From Diplonema papillatum (taxonomy: Eukaryota; Euglenozoa; Diplonemea; Diplonemida; Diplonemidae), in NCBI GenBank assembly GCA_030068145.1, contig JAPJBO010000362.1:1-64000 (forward strand): 64,000 bases of DNA, given 5' to 3'. Below, piece by piece: positions 51,885-63,139 of this stretch. The notes beneath the pieces were generated by a model. It was not told where the DNA came from, searched no databases, and was given only the letters and a program-made list of their open reading frames with translations. Made by a program: the position numbers and the translations under genes. Numbering within the stretch: position 1 is the first letter of the stretch; every line of letters begins with the position of its first letter.

Positions 51885-52085
51885 ACCTCGGGCCAAAATT
51901 CGCTTTTAGCGCCTGCTCAGTTGGAATTCTTATCGGAAAGTGCGAGATCGTCATTTACTCGTTTCCAGTGTCCCAGGACGGTATTTCTGCTCTCTCAGAG
52001 CTTATTTCGCCCGGTTTGCGAAGAACTCAAAATGAGTCCAAGAATTCTAACTCGGTAGTGAACAAAAAAAATTCCGCCGTTTTTT

Positions 52086-52157
52086 TAGCCCATGGTCCAG
52101 AGGTTACCACACCCACACAGGGGTTTGAGGGTCGTTGGTTCGATTCCCGCCGGAAAT
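52086..52157 (+). ncRNA. tRNA-like sequence 2 (degenerate)
   Basis: Plus strand, A-box-like TGGTCCAGAGGTTAC and B-box GGTTCGATTCC. The T stem pairs at about four of five positions; the anticodon arm is unclear. It lies inside the same TIR element. Confidence 0.4.
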
Positions 52158-52542
52158 CGTTTTTTTGGGTTTTTGAAACAGCCCCAAAACCGACCTTTTG
52201 TCCATCTGCACGCCAGATTTTGGTCGCCACGCGAGCTGATTGCTTGCCCATAATCGCCAGGGATAGCTCTTTCCATCCCAAAAAAAAATTTCCCAAAAAT
52301 TCCAAAATTTTGACCCAAAACGGGCTGCTTTTCAGACGGAAAATCTGTGACACTTTTTCGTGGAATGGGTGATACACATACACCTACACCTGGCGAGCTT
52401 GCTTGAGCGCCTTCTGCGCATCAAATTGAAACTCCTTTGTTTCTGAGCAAACTATCCACAGCTCTTCACCACTCCACTCGCCAAAGCGAGGATGGGGCGG
52501 TGGTAAGCAAGGACCGACAACGCAGCTCAACCAGTCCCCTTC

Positions 52543-52930
52543 ATGCACGCCTCCTTTCGAACGGAGTCCAGGCGTGCTTGTGCCGAGGATTGGCAAAGAA
52601 GCGGGCGGGGAGCACAACACACACACCCACACACACGGCGTGGTCGTCCGAGAGGCGCCACGTTAAACCGGGGCGCTCACACACCTAGCAAGCTTGCTTG
52701 AGCGCCTTCGACGCGTCAAGTTGGAATCCTTACGTTTCTGAGCGAACTCCTCATGCACGCCTCCTTTCGAACGGAGTCCAGGCGTGCTTGTGCCGAGGAT
52801 TGGCAAAGAAGCGGGCGGGGAGCACAACACACACACCCACACACACGGCGTGGTCGTCCGAGAGGCGCCACGTTAAACCGGGGCGCTCACACACCTAGCA
52901 AGCTTGCTTGAGCGCCTTCGACGCGTCAAG
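52543..52930 (+). repeat. 210-bp tandem repeat, two full copies
   Basis: The segment at 52543-52690 returns exactly 210 bp later. The linking part (AGCAAGCTTGCTTGAGCG onward) is at 52687 and 52897, with a diverged copy near 52394. Confidence 0.9.
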
Positions 52931-53164
52931 TTGGAATCCTTACGTTTCTGAGCGAACTCCTCATACCCACTCGCCAAAAGCGAGGTTGGAGCGCAGGCCC
53001 CGCCGTTTGGCCCCTTTTTGTACTCCCCCGTGGGGCTGCAACCTTTTGCATGGCCCTTCGCTGGATGGCACGCCGCGTGAGGGCGGACGAGCAGCCGTCG
53101 AAGGGACGAGACCCGTGCCAGCGGCGGGGGCGGGCTTGGGTGGGAGCACAGGCGGTTGCGGAGG

Positions 53165-53590
53165 CCCCGCGACGGAATGAGCCGAAAAGGTAAAATGGAC
53201 ACGAGAAGGCCGGCAAAAGCGCAGGCTGCCGAAGCTCCGGCCGAAGACGAATCGGTGCGCGGGACCGACCACGAAGCGGATTATTTCGAAGACCTGGCTC
53301 TGAGTCGGTCGCCGATAGCCTGTGATAGACTATGCTTGTTGAGGTTCGAATGCAGAATATCTGTAGCGACGGCCTGCATTAGCCACTGGGTGGCTACCTC
53401 TTCGATCGGACCGTGTCGTGCTTCCGGCGGTTGCCCCCATTCGAGCCATCATCTTGGTCGCTTTGCGTCCCTTCCCTTCCCTTCCTCGCCGGTGTGCATG
53501 CTTCTGCGGTGCCTGCCTTCGCTTTCACGGGTGGCGCTTTGGGTTAGATTGCAAAGAGTATGTGGCGATAATCTGCATCACCGGCTTCGC
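53165..53590 (+). repeat. LINE 3'-end sequences
   Basis: Two LINE-terminal segments (53330-53375 and 53530-53600). The second extends into the LINE 3' UTR (CATCACCGGCTTCGCGG), so it is a longer truncated copy. The plus-strand frame through here is not supported as a gene. Confidence 0.55.
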
Positions 53591-53599
53591 GGTTTTCTC

Positions 53600-54600
53600 T
53601 TCTGTAGACAGCAGCAGGCAATTCGATGCGTTGCAGGAAATAGGGGTGGACTGGCTCCACTGGCTCCTTGTAACTCTTCGACGCCCGACTCGCAGAGAAG
53701 TTTCCCGCTCGATAAAAGAACTGCCTCATCAGCCGCGGATACGGATCACGAGTCACGATTTGGCGGGCGAGACGCAGCGGGCACTTTTCAAATTCGTTGG
53801 TGGGCCGAGGTGGAGGCGGAAGATAACATCATGCGTGATGCGCAATGCGGATCACGAGACCTGCGACCGTAGTTCGTAGGGGGGTTGTACTACTGATCGT
53901 CACGTATCAGCACATCACTGGCCAAAGTGAATGCACGGCGAGCTGTCGGGCGTGGGGCGGAGACGGAGCCAACGACTTCCAGTAAAAGCAGTGGGTTGGG
54001 TCGAAAGTACACCGGAATGCTCATCTTGTGAAAGATCACAGACGGGCACGGTGCTTCGGGCGACGAACCCACGGCGACGACCACGAGGGAAGGGATGCCC
54101 AGAAAAAGCGGGCACGCGCAGCCCAGTTCAAGACGGCTTCGCGGCGGCGCGCGTGCAAAGCAAGGAGGAGAAATGCAGCAGATTTTGGAACACCCGGGAA
54201 GGATTCCCACAGCGACGGCTCCAACGCACGAGGGTCGATCGCCAGCAAACCGGTCGGCGATTCAGTTTCGGCGCTTGGCTGCTTGGCACACGACTGATCG
54301 ACAGCACGCATCTTCGACACTTGATTACACAGCCGGTTCGCTGCCAATCGGATCGACGATCTGTGGTCAGGTTCACGACGGGCAAGCAGGTCTGTGATGC
54401 TCCTAAATGTCCTAGGCTGCACGCGCACTACACTGACGCATTAAACGAGTTTGAGAGCCTTCCGGCTACCTATCTTGAAGAGGATGGGAAATCTTTTGAA
54501 CTTGCGTCGTGATGAGGATCGATGAAGCTATATTGTGCGAGTCGTGTTCACGGACGTTGTGCCGAAGACGCCGACACTTACCCCTTCTCGCGGGTCACCG
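53600..54600. other. No recognised gene; one weak open frame
   Basis: A plus-strand frame at 53931-54512 (193 codons) has a few Cys pairs but no domain I recognise. Low coding confidence. Confidence 0.3.
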
Positions 54601-54830
54601 TGATGAGGGGACTTGTTTTTTTTTACATGAGCGCCAGCTTGAAAGAAAATGCTCGACGATGCTGCCCGACAAAGAACAGAAGGGATCACAAGTGCTGTAA
54701 CTACCGAACCGCGTGTTGAACGGACGTGAGGTCATGCGGGTCTACCCCTACACGACAAATCACACAAGCACAACAGGTCAAAGTCCTGAGTGAAAAAGCA
54801 ACACACAGTGGTGTAAGCTAAGAACAAATC
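54600..54830 (-). repeat. Dispersed repeat, inverted copy of 38620-38835
   Basis: Shares about 210 bp with 38620-38835 in opposite orientation. Confidence 0.7.
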
Positions 54831-54834
54831 AGAT

Positions 54835-55300
54835 TGTGTTTGTCTTGCATTTGCCCCTTACCTCTATATTTCCTCCCTTCCATTCGGAGTCGAAGCAGCT
54901 ACGTCGAGTATTTTCGACATCACCATTTCCCCCCCCCCACCATCTCTTGGACCTATTCGGATCGTCCAAGCTTCTGTAGCGAGACGGCTTGCCGGCTGCC
55001 TCAGTTTCGCGCGGATCGACCAGGATCGGAATGAGTAACGTGCTCACCGTTTGTGAATCGGTCACTTGGGGTGTCAACACGGGTGTTTCCCGGCTGAATA
55101 ATCTCTTTGGCGATGATGCTCTCATCGAGAGTGATCGCTGGGAACCCCGGCTAGACGTCTCAACCACAAACCCCAGTGAAGGAGCACCGATGACACCCGC
55201 TTAGCCACGATACCGCTGAAGCCCAGTCTTGCCAGTAGTCGTGAGCTTTGTGTATCTGACATGTGCGAGAACCCAACCCGTGTCTCTGTTCGCTTTTTCG
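54835..55300. other. No recognised gene
   Basis: A short segment near 55150-55190 (AACCCCAGTGAAGGAGCA-like) recurs at 62390-62425; otherwise nothing. Confidence 0.35.
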
Positions 55301-55306
55301 GCGCCG

Positions 55307-55309
<3 letters not shown>

Positions 55310-55349
<40 letters not shown>
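55310..55349. repeat. C homopolymer, about 40 bp
   Basis: Uninterrupted poly(C), a long mononucleotide run that may have been length-altered during sequencing. Confidence 0.95.
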
Positions 55350-55520
55350 ATGGGTTCAACGCCGTGCGCATGCCTTCGCGCATCGGCCAACCCCCTTCAA
55401 TTTTTGCCCCGTCTAACCACCTTTTTTTTTTCGGCGCTTGGCGGCCGCCGGAGGATGCTTGATTGGGCCGCTGAATTTACAACCACCAAAAAGCAGGGGC
55501 TGCTAGGCAAGGTACGCAGC

Positions 55521-55804
55521 CGCAGGCCTGTAGGGGGTCTGTGTGGGGGACTGCAAGAATCACGGTGCACTCGACATTTACCCAGTGATCTTACTGGTCG
55601 TAAATCTTACTAGTCACAATATGACTCGTGTCAGTGCACCAAACATTCTTCCAGTGGCACGCCGCAGGCCTGTAGGGGGTCTGTGTGGGGGACTGCAAGA
55701 ATCACGGTGCACTCGACATTTACCCAGTGATCTTACTGGTCGTAAATCTTACTAGTCACAATATGACTCGTGTCAGTGCACCAAACATTCTTCCAGTGGC
55801 ACGA
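55521..55804 (+). repeat. 142-bp tandem repeat, two copies, with ACTAGT motifs
   Basis: 55521-55662 and 55663-55804 are nearly identical. ACTAGT and CAGTGAT/ACTGGTC hairpin motifs link this to 6785-6935 and 26600-26835. Confidence 0.9.
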
Positions 55805-55925
55805 GTATGCCATTTTCACTAGTAAGATGACCAGTCATTTATACTGTTCTTCCAATGACTAGTGCGCCGTGCAGCTTCTGGGGCTGGGCGTCTCCGTGTG
55901 CACAGAGGGCGGGGATCCGGCGGCT

Positions 55926-56105
55926 TTAGGCGCACGACGTCCGGAAGCAGCCTTCCTGCTTGGGCGCGGGGACGGCCTCGGGCGGGGGGAGGATGAACGG
56001 CTCCGCTCCGCCGGCGGGCGCCGCCGGGCGCTGGACCGACGGAACGGGCGCGGCGGGCAGCGAATTCGCCACCTTGCGGAACAGGGTCTTGATGTTGTAT
56101 CCGGT
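55926..56105 (-). CDS. RAB6: Rab6 GTPase, exon 3 (C-terminal tail)
   Basis: Begins at 56105 after a CAG acceptor preceded by a long pyrimidine tract, in phase 0 directly after the SAK motif of exon 2. It encodes TGYNIKTLFRKVANSLP, the conserved last helix of Rab6, then a Pro/Ala-rich hypervariable tail ending GCFRTSCA and a stop at 55926. The final residues are not a standard Rab prenylation signal (CC, CXC or CCX): the last Cys is followed by a single Ala, with another Cys five residues before it. A shortened copy of this exon lies 339 bp upstream in intron 2. Confidence 0.88.
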   Translation of the reverse strand, partial: TGYNIKTLFRKVANSLPAAPVPSVQRPAAPAGGAEPFILPPPEAVPAPKQEGCFRTSCA

Positions 56106-56370
56106 CTGCGGGGTTTTTTTTTTTTTTTTTTTTTTTTAGCGTTGTGTGCAGTGCTCCCGCTTGCCTCCGAACTGCCGGAGGAAGCCTGAATCAGGAAAGG
56201 TTCTCCTTTTATAGAGTTAAAGTTCGCTTGAAATTCCGGGGGTTTAGGGTCTCCGTGAGACCGTTCATGAATGGGTTCTCTTAGAGCAAGAAAGGGCTAT
56301 ATGGTTACGGGTTGTATATTTGGTGCACGCTTTCGTTGTGAGTTATGGCTAGCCATGTCCGGGACTGTTT

Positions 56371-56609
56371 GTGACCGACGGAACGGGCGCGGCGGGCAGC
56401 GAATTCGCCACCTTGCGGAACAGGGTCTTGATGTTGTATCCGGTCTGCGGGGGGTTTTCTTTTTTTTAGTTTTGTGTGCAGTGCTCCCGCTTGCCTCCGA
56501 ACTGCCGGAGGAAGCCTGAATCAGGAAAGGTTCTCCTTTTTTAGAGTTAAAGTTCGCTTGAAATTCCGGGGGTTTAGGGTCTCCGTGAGACCGTTCATGA
56601 ATGGGTTCC
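56371..56609 (-). pseudogene. Duplicate of Rab6 exon 3 start plus its acceptor
   Basis: Matches 56034-56277 with a 339-bp offset, including the acceptor and pyrimidine tract (shortened). The exon-like part (56444 downward) encodes TGYNIKTLFRKVANSLP then APVPSVTNSPGHG and a stop (TAG), so it lacks all tail cysteines. If spliced, it would give a soluble variant. Confidence 0.8.
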
Positions 56610-56776
56610 AGACTGTTTCTTGTAGTAAGCGGTCGGTTTTTTGAAGTGTAAATTTGTTGCATTAGTGTGATTGTCAGGCCTTCGACTACCCTGAGCAACG
56701 CACGATAAAGTACATTCCTTTCATGGAGTGTAGTCTTGGGCCCCCCGTGAAACCAGTTGAGCTGAGCTTTTGTGTT

Positions 56777-56823
56777 TCCGACGATCCCGAATGGGCGTAC
56801 AGATTGGTATCTTTCGACCTTTT
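56777..56823 (+). repeat. Dispersed repeat R2, copy 3
   Basis: Two or three changes from 36512-36558; lies in Rab6 intron 2. Confidence 0.8.
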
Positions 56824-57259
56824 GTGTGTTTGTGAAATTCAGCTTAGTGCGTGCTTGCGGTGATCGGGGGTGGGGTTCCCAAAAGAAATGTGCTTTATCG
56901 TATCTTTGAGCTAGACTTGATCTCGTGCATTAGCAAGTGGCCCATTATGTTGCTTTTCCGCTGGGCTCCTGATAGCGGACTCCGTTAAGCAGCGGCTGCC
57001 GGCTTATCCCGTGACACCTTTTATACGTACGTTATAGAAAGAGTAGCGTTGGCATTCTTATAGGTTCGTTCCCTCGTAGCTCGCCGGGAACGGGCACTCC
57101 AAATAATTATGCCAAACCCCAGAACCCCCAGTCTTGCCTTGGAAACTGTGGCAACACCAGGGGTCAATGTAAAGAGGAGGCCCCCAGGAGGAGGCAAAGT
57201 AGTATGATATTCCCCAGTCCAAGCAGGCTTTCCTCGCTTCGGACGGTGTCCACGGTTCA

Positions 57260-57628
<369 letters not shown>

Positions 57629-57737
57629 TCACCACAGCATTAGGTCGTATCTGCACTGCTGGTTCGGTCCTTCAAGTCACGGACACATGAAGCGAACACG
57701 GATCCAAAGTGTCTGCAGGCAGGACAGCGGTGTAAGT

Positions 57738-58050
57738 CTGGCGCACCGGCAAGAACCCTGGCTGAGCCTGTGCTGTCGAATGCTTAGGTTGAATGCTTAG
57801 GTCGAATGCTCAGAGGAAATGGATTAACAGTGAGCTTTTGATGACGAACGGGACGTCTATCAGTTTGAAGCTAACACGTTGGGAGTCTGGCGCACCGGCA
57901 AGAACCCTGGCTGAGCCTGTGCTGTCGAATGCTTAGGTCGAATGCTTAGGTTGAATGCTTCGGTCGAATGCTCAGAGGAAATGGATTAACAGTGAGGATG
58001 ACGAACGGGACGTCTATCGTGTTTGAAGCTAACACGTTGGGCTAATTTAC
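57738..58050 (+). repeat. 149-bp tandem repeat, two copies
   Basis: Units begin CTGGCGCACCGGCAAGAACC at 57738 and 57887 and contain internal GAATGCTTAGGTC repeats. Confidence 0.9.
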
Positions 58051-58084
58051 TTTCCGAACGAAACCTGACGTTTCGAGTGCTGCC

Positions 58085-59260
58085 GACTTCAGAAGAGGTG
58101 TAGAATTGATTTGATATCACTCCAGTAGGTCATCTAACCGCAATTGTTTATCATCATTAGCCATTGTTCTGCCTCTCTGGTTTGAATGCTGATATCGCGT
58201 GCTGCCGACTTCAGAAGAGGTGTAGAATTGATTTGATATCACTCCAGTAGGTCATCTAACCGCAATTGTTTATCATCAGTAGTCTGCCTTGTTTTCAAAT
58301 AGCGACCTCTTTACACTCACAAATCCGAACGTTTGCCACTCGAGCAATTCTCCCGACTTCAGAAGAGGTGTAGAATTGAATTGATATCACTCCAGTAGGT
58401 CATCTAACCGCAATTGTTTGTCATCAGTAGTCTTCGTCTTGGCAGCAGGATGGAAACCGCTTTCAAATGGCAATTGGTCTTCACCCCAGAATCTGGACCC
58501 CAGGAGTAAATTGGGGGCGTTTTCGACTTCAGAAGAGGTGTAGAATTGAATTGATATCACTCCAGTAGGTCATCTAACCGCAATTGTTTGTCATCAGTAG
58601 TCTTCGTCTTGGCAGCAGGATGGAAACCGCTTTCAAATGGCAATTGGTCTTCACCCCAGAATCTGGACCTCAGGAGTAAATTGGGGGCGTTTTCGACTTC
58701 AGAAGAGGTGTAGAATTGAATTGATATCACTCCAATAGGTCATCTAACCGCAATTGTTTGTCATCAGTAGTCTGCCTTGTTTTCAAATAGCGACCTCTTT
58801 ACACTCACAAATCCGAACGTTTGCCACTCGAGCAATTCTCCCGACTTCAGAAGAGGTGTAGAATTGAATTGATATCACTCCAGTAGGTCATCTAACCGCA
58901 ATTGTTTGTCATCAGTAGTCTTCGTCTTGGCAGCAGGATGGAAACCGCTTTCAAATGGCAATCGGTTTTCACCCCAGAATGTGGACCCCAGGAGTAAATT
59001 GGAGGTGTTTTCGACTTCAGAAGAGGTGTAGAATTGAATTGATATCACTCCAGTAGGTCATCTAACCGCAATTGTTTGTCATCAGTAGTCTTCGTTTGGC
59101 AACAGGATGGAACCCCGCTTTCAAATGGCAATCGGTCTTCACCCCCAAAATCTGGACCCTGGGAGGAAATTGAGGGCTTTTTCGACTCCAGAAGAGGTGT
59201 AGAATTGAGCATCTAACCGCAATGGTTCGTCATCAGTGGTCTTCGCCTGGACATCAGGAT
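58085..59260 (+). repeat. Eight-copy array: ~78-bp core with two alternating spacer types
   Basis: Core starts (GACTTCAGAAGAGGTGTAGA) at 58085, 58207, 58355, 58525, 58695, 58843, 59013 and a degenerate one at 59184. Spacer A (GTTTTCAAATAGCGACCTC) follows copies 2 and 5. Spacer B (GGAAACCGCTTTCAAATGGC) follows 3, 4, 6 and, diverged, 7. Lies wholly in Rab6 intron 1. Confidence 0.9.
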
Positions 59261-59775
59261 GGAACCCCGCTTTCGAATGGCAACCGGCCAGCACTCTGAA
59301 ATCGCGGCAAACTGGTCCCCAAGGTGTGGCGTACCATGAAGATCGATTTTCCCTTCACCTCCAGAGGACACTGAGCAGCAAAGTAGTGAGAGTGATCTCC
59401 AGCACGATCGCACCATGCATGGATACTGAGGAGAAAACACAGAGATCGAGAAAGAGCGCAATCGCACCACGTACAGGCAACAAGGAGCAGCCGCAGTGAA
59501 CCCGAAGAGCCCCATAGCTCGGAGCGGCAAAACAACCATCCGAAGAGCCTATTAACACTTGTATCAAGTCGAAAACAACGGCCAGAAAACACATGGACAG
59601 GCCACGGTACGTGTAAGCAGCTTGCGCCACATTCCGGATATCCGCAGAACACCGGTTCAGGCTTGGGCTCTACCCTTTTCACTCGCCGTTACTAGGAGCA
59701 TGATAATCAGAGCAAAATCACGACAATCGTCATGAAGCATTCAGAGCGAACCCCGGACAGAGCCCAGGGCAATCG

Positions 59776-59910
59776 CCAGGACAACCGAAAGCATTCAACA
59801 AGGGGACAACAAAAAATCGACGTACAACCATCTAGGACCGCAGAACAACCGAAAGCATTCAACAAGGGGACAGCAAAAATCGACGTACAACCATCTAGGA
59901 CCGCCACCAG
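59776..59910 (+). repeat. ~71-bp tandem repeat, two copies
   Basis: AACCGAAAGCATTCAACAAG at 59776 and about 59847, each followed by CGACGTACAACCATCTAGG. Confidence 0.85.
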
Positions 59911-60000
59911 GAGAACCGGACGCATTCCGTAAAAGAACAGGAAGCAGCGCAACGTCGAGGATTCACGTTGATCTACGTTTGGAGGAGCCTGCGTATTCTA

Positions 60001-60262
60001 GAATGCCGCATCGATTTTCCGTGCGTTCGCCGTGTACTGGCCCTGCACCTTCAGGGCCACGAGGCCATCCCCCCTCTTCTTCCTGCACCACGGTAGCAAC
60101 TGCGCCTTGTTCGCACAGTGGAGGTTTTGCATCTTGTTCTCCAGCTGTGCGATGCTCCCGTTACGCGCTTGTGCCGTCAGTGAACGGCTTCTCGCTTCCA
60201 GCTTCTGCCTGATGGTCTGGGCGACGCTCAAGTCCGGTGGACGCCGCGGCGAACCGCGCGTG
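60001..60262 (-). pseudogene. LINE ORF2 fragment (linker before the reverse transcriptase)
   Basis: About 80 codons match the intact ORF2 around RRPPDLSVAQTLRQK to DGRYTANLREIDA with roughly 80% identity by eye, then a stop. An internal fragment, not only a 3' end, so it may derive from a rearranged copy. Confidence 0.8.
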
Positions 60263-60351
60263 GATGTCTGGCTTTGGGAAAAGACTACCCGACCATGAAT
60301 TGATTATTGGTCATCGACGCGGATTGATCATCACAGATTATATACACTTAA

Positions 60352-60933
60352 CCACATACGGACGGAGGGGGGGGGTGGGCTAATTTGGGAAAAAGGGACT
60401 TTTTTGGGTAAGCCTCAGGTCATACTCAGAGGGGGAGAGATGGGTCAGAAATAGGAACCGAGGGGCCATATTTCTGCCCGACGAAGGTCACATTTGAAAG
60501 ACCTGTGCCATAACGTTCCTGTAAGCAAACTTGTTTGAGCACCTTCGGTGCGTCTTGGGGGTCGAGCTGAGGACCTATGGAACAAGGATATATGTTGTTG
60601 GGCGACAAGCCCTGAGTATTTGAGTCCACTTGCTCCAGGGCAAGGTTGGAAGGACGATTCGGAAACTTAAGGATTCGGAATTAGCAAATAACGCAGGCAA
60701 ATTCCTCCCTCCTCCCGCAGTCCCGAACTCGCTCCCCTCGATCGATTAAAATGGAAGAATGTAATCGCCCCGATGGCTTCACGTTTCTTACCGATGAAGA
60801 GAGTAAAGGTCCGAACGAGACCCCCCAATAACCCAAACGACGGCCACTTTCGATGAGTATTTGGCTTCGTACATGCTCACAGGAATAACCTTGTATTAAA
60901 CGACGCATAAAAGCGTCGTTCGTCCGTATGTGG
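60352..60933. mobile_element. TIR element, TTAA-flanked family, copy b
   Basis: CCACATACGGACGGAGG at the left end, TTCGTCCGTATGTGG at the right; TTAA on the left, TTAG on the right. 582 bp, non-coding. Confidence 0.8.
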
Positions 60934-60937
60934 TTAG

Positions 60938-61525
60938 CTACATACGGACGGAGGGTGGGTGTTAATCTTGGGAAAATGGACTTTTCAAGGCAACCCTTGG
61001 GTCGTACTCAAAAGGGGTTCGTAGGTCAAAAATGGGAACCGAGGGGCAGGGCTTACGCTCCACGTGTGGAACGTGTGGATTTCCACACGTTAATTATTTT
61101 TGGATTCTGTTCCCCCACGTGTGGATCCACAGGTACCACATGTGGATTTTGATTTATTGGTCCACACGCAGGGGAGTCTAGGCCCACTAGTGGTCAAGGC
61201 CGCACAGCCAGGTGTCGCCAAGTCCAGCAGCTACCTAGCGACGCTATTTTTTTTGCCGTCGCACATGAGGGGAAAGGTTTTTTTCCCCTCGAGCCTTAAG
61301 CGCCCACATGTGGACCACACGTATTTTCTCTGAGACCGAAAACGGAGCGTAAGCCCTGCCGAGGGGGCGCGTTTGAAAGATATCGTGGCAAATCTTTCTA
61401 ATGCGCACCTCGACGCTGAATGAATGCACATGGAAGTGACCCGGGACGGACACCCGTGGCGTCTTGCAGATGCCCGCGAATTAATGAATTAACTACGCCG
61501 CATGGCGTAGTTCGTCCGTATGTGG
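60938..61525. mobile_element. TIR element, TTAA-flanked family, copy c, with a nested hAT element
   Basis: Starts CTACATACGGACGG four bases after copy b and ends TTCGTCCGTATGTGG before TTAA. Without the nested insertion it would be about 268 bp. Confidence 0.8.
61047..61358. mobile_element. 312-bp non-autonomous hAT element with 8-bp target duplication
   Basis: 15-bp terminal inverted repeats, CAGGGCTTACGCTCC and its complement. Exact 8-bp direct repeat CCGAGGGG at 61039-61046 and 61359-61366. Many CCACGTGTGG/CCACATGTGG motifs inside, as expected for transposase-binding sites. 8-bp duplications and CAGGG ends are typical of the hAT superfamily. Confidence 0.88.
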
Positions 61526-61528
61526 TTA

Positions 61529-63100
<1,572 letters not shown>

Positions 63101-63104
63101 GAAC

Positions 63105-63107
<3 letters not shown>

Positions 63108-63135
<28 letters not shown>

Positions 63136-63136
63136 C
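63108..63136. repeat. (GA)n microsatellite
   Basis: About 14 GA units. Confidence 0.95.
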
Positions 63137-63139
63137 GAG

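Larger units (their letters stand above)
51414..52371. mobile_element. 958-bp TIR element containing two tRNA-like sequences
   Basis: Perfect 31-bp terminal inverted repeats at 51414-51444 and 52341-52371 (starting CACCCATTCCACGAAAAAGT). Flanking 10-mers, AAACACATAC and ATACACATAC, match at nine of ten positions, consistent with the 9-11-bp duplications of Mutator-like elements. The adjacent CA repeat weakens that argument. The interior has two related halves, each with a TTGCCCATAATCGC segment, and two tRNA-like sequences in opposite orientation. No transposase. Confidence 0.75.

Noticed and set aside
51811..52157. Two functional tRNA genes
   Set aside because: A and B boxes are present, but acceptor and T stems do not pair well and no clear anticodon arm forms; reported as tRNA-like only.
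53156..53872. 238-codon plus-strand frame
   Set aside because: It runs through two retrotransposon 3'-end segments and low-complexity sequence, with no recognisable domain.
58085..59260. CRISPR-like array of repeats and spacers
   Set aside because: The repeat is ~78 bp, spacers are long and of only two types, there are no cas genes, and it lies in a eukaryotic intron.
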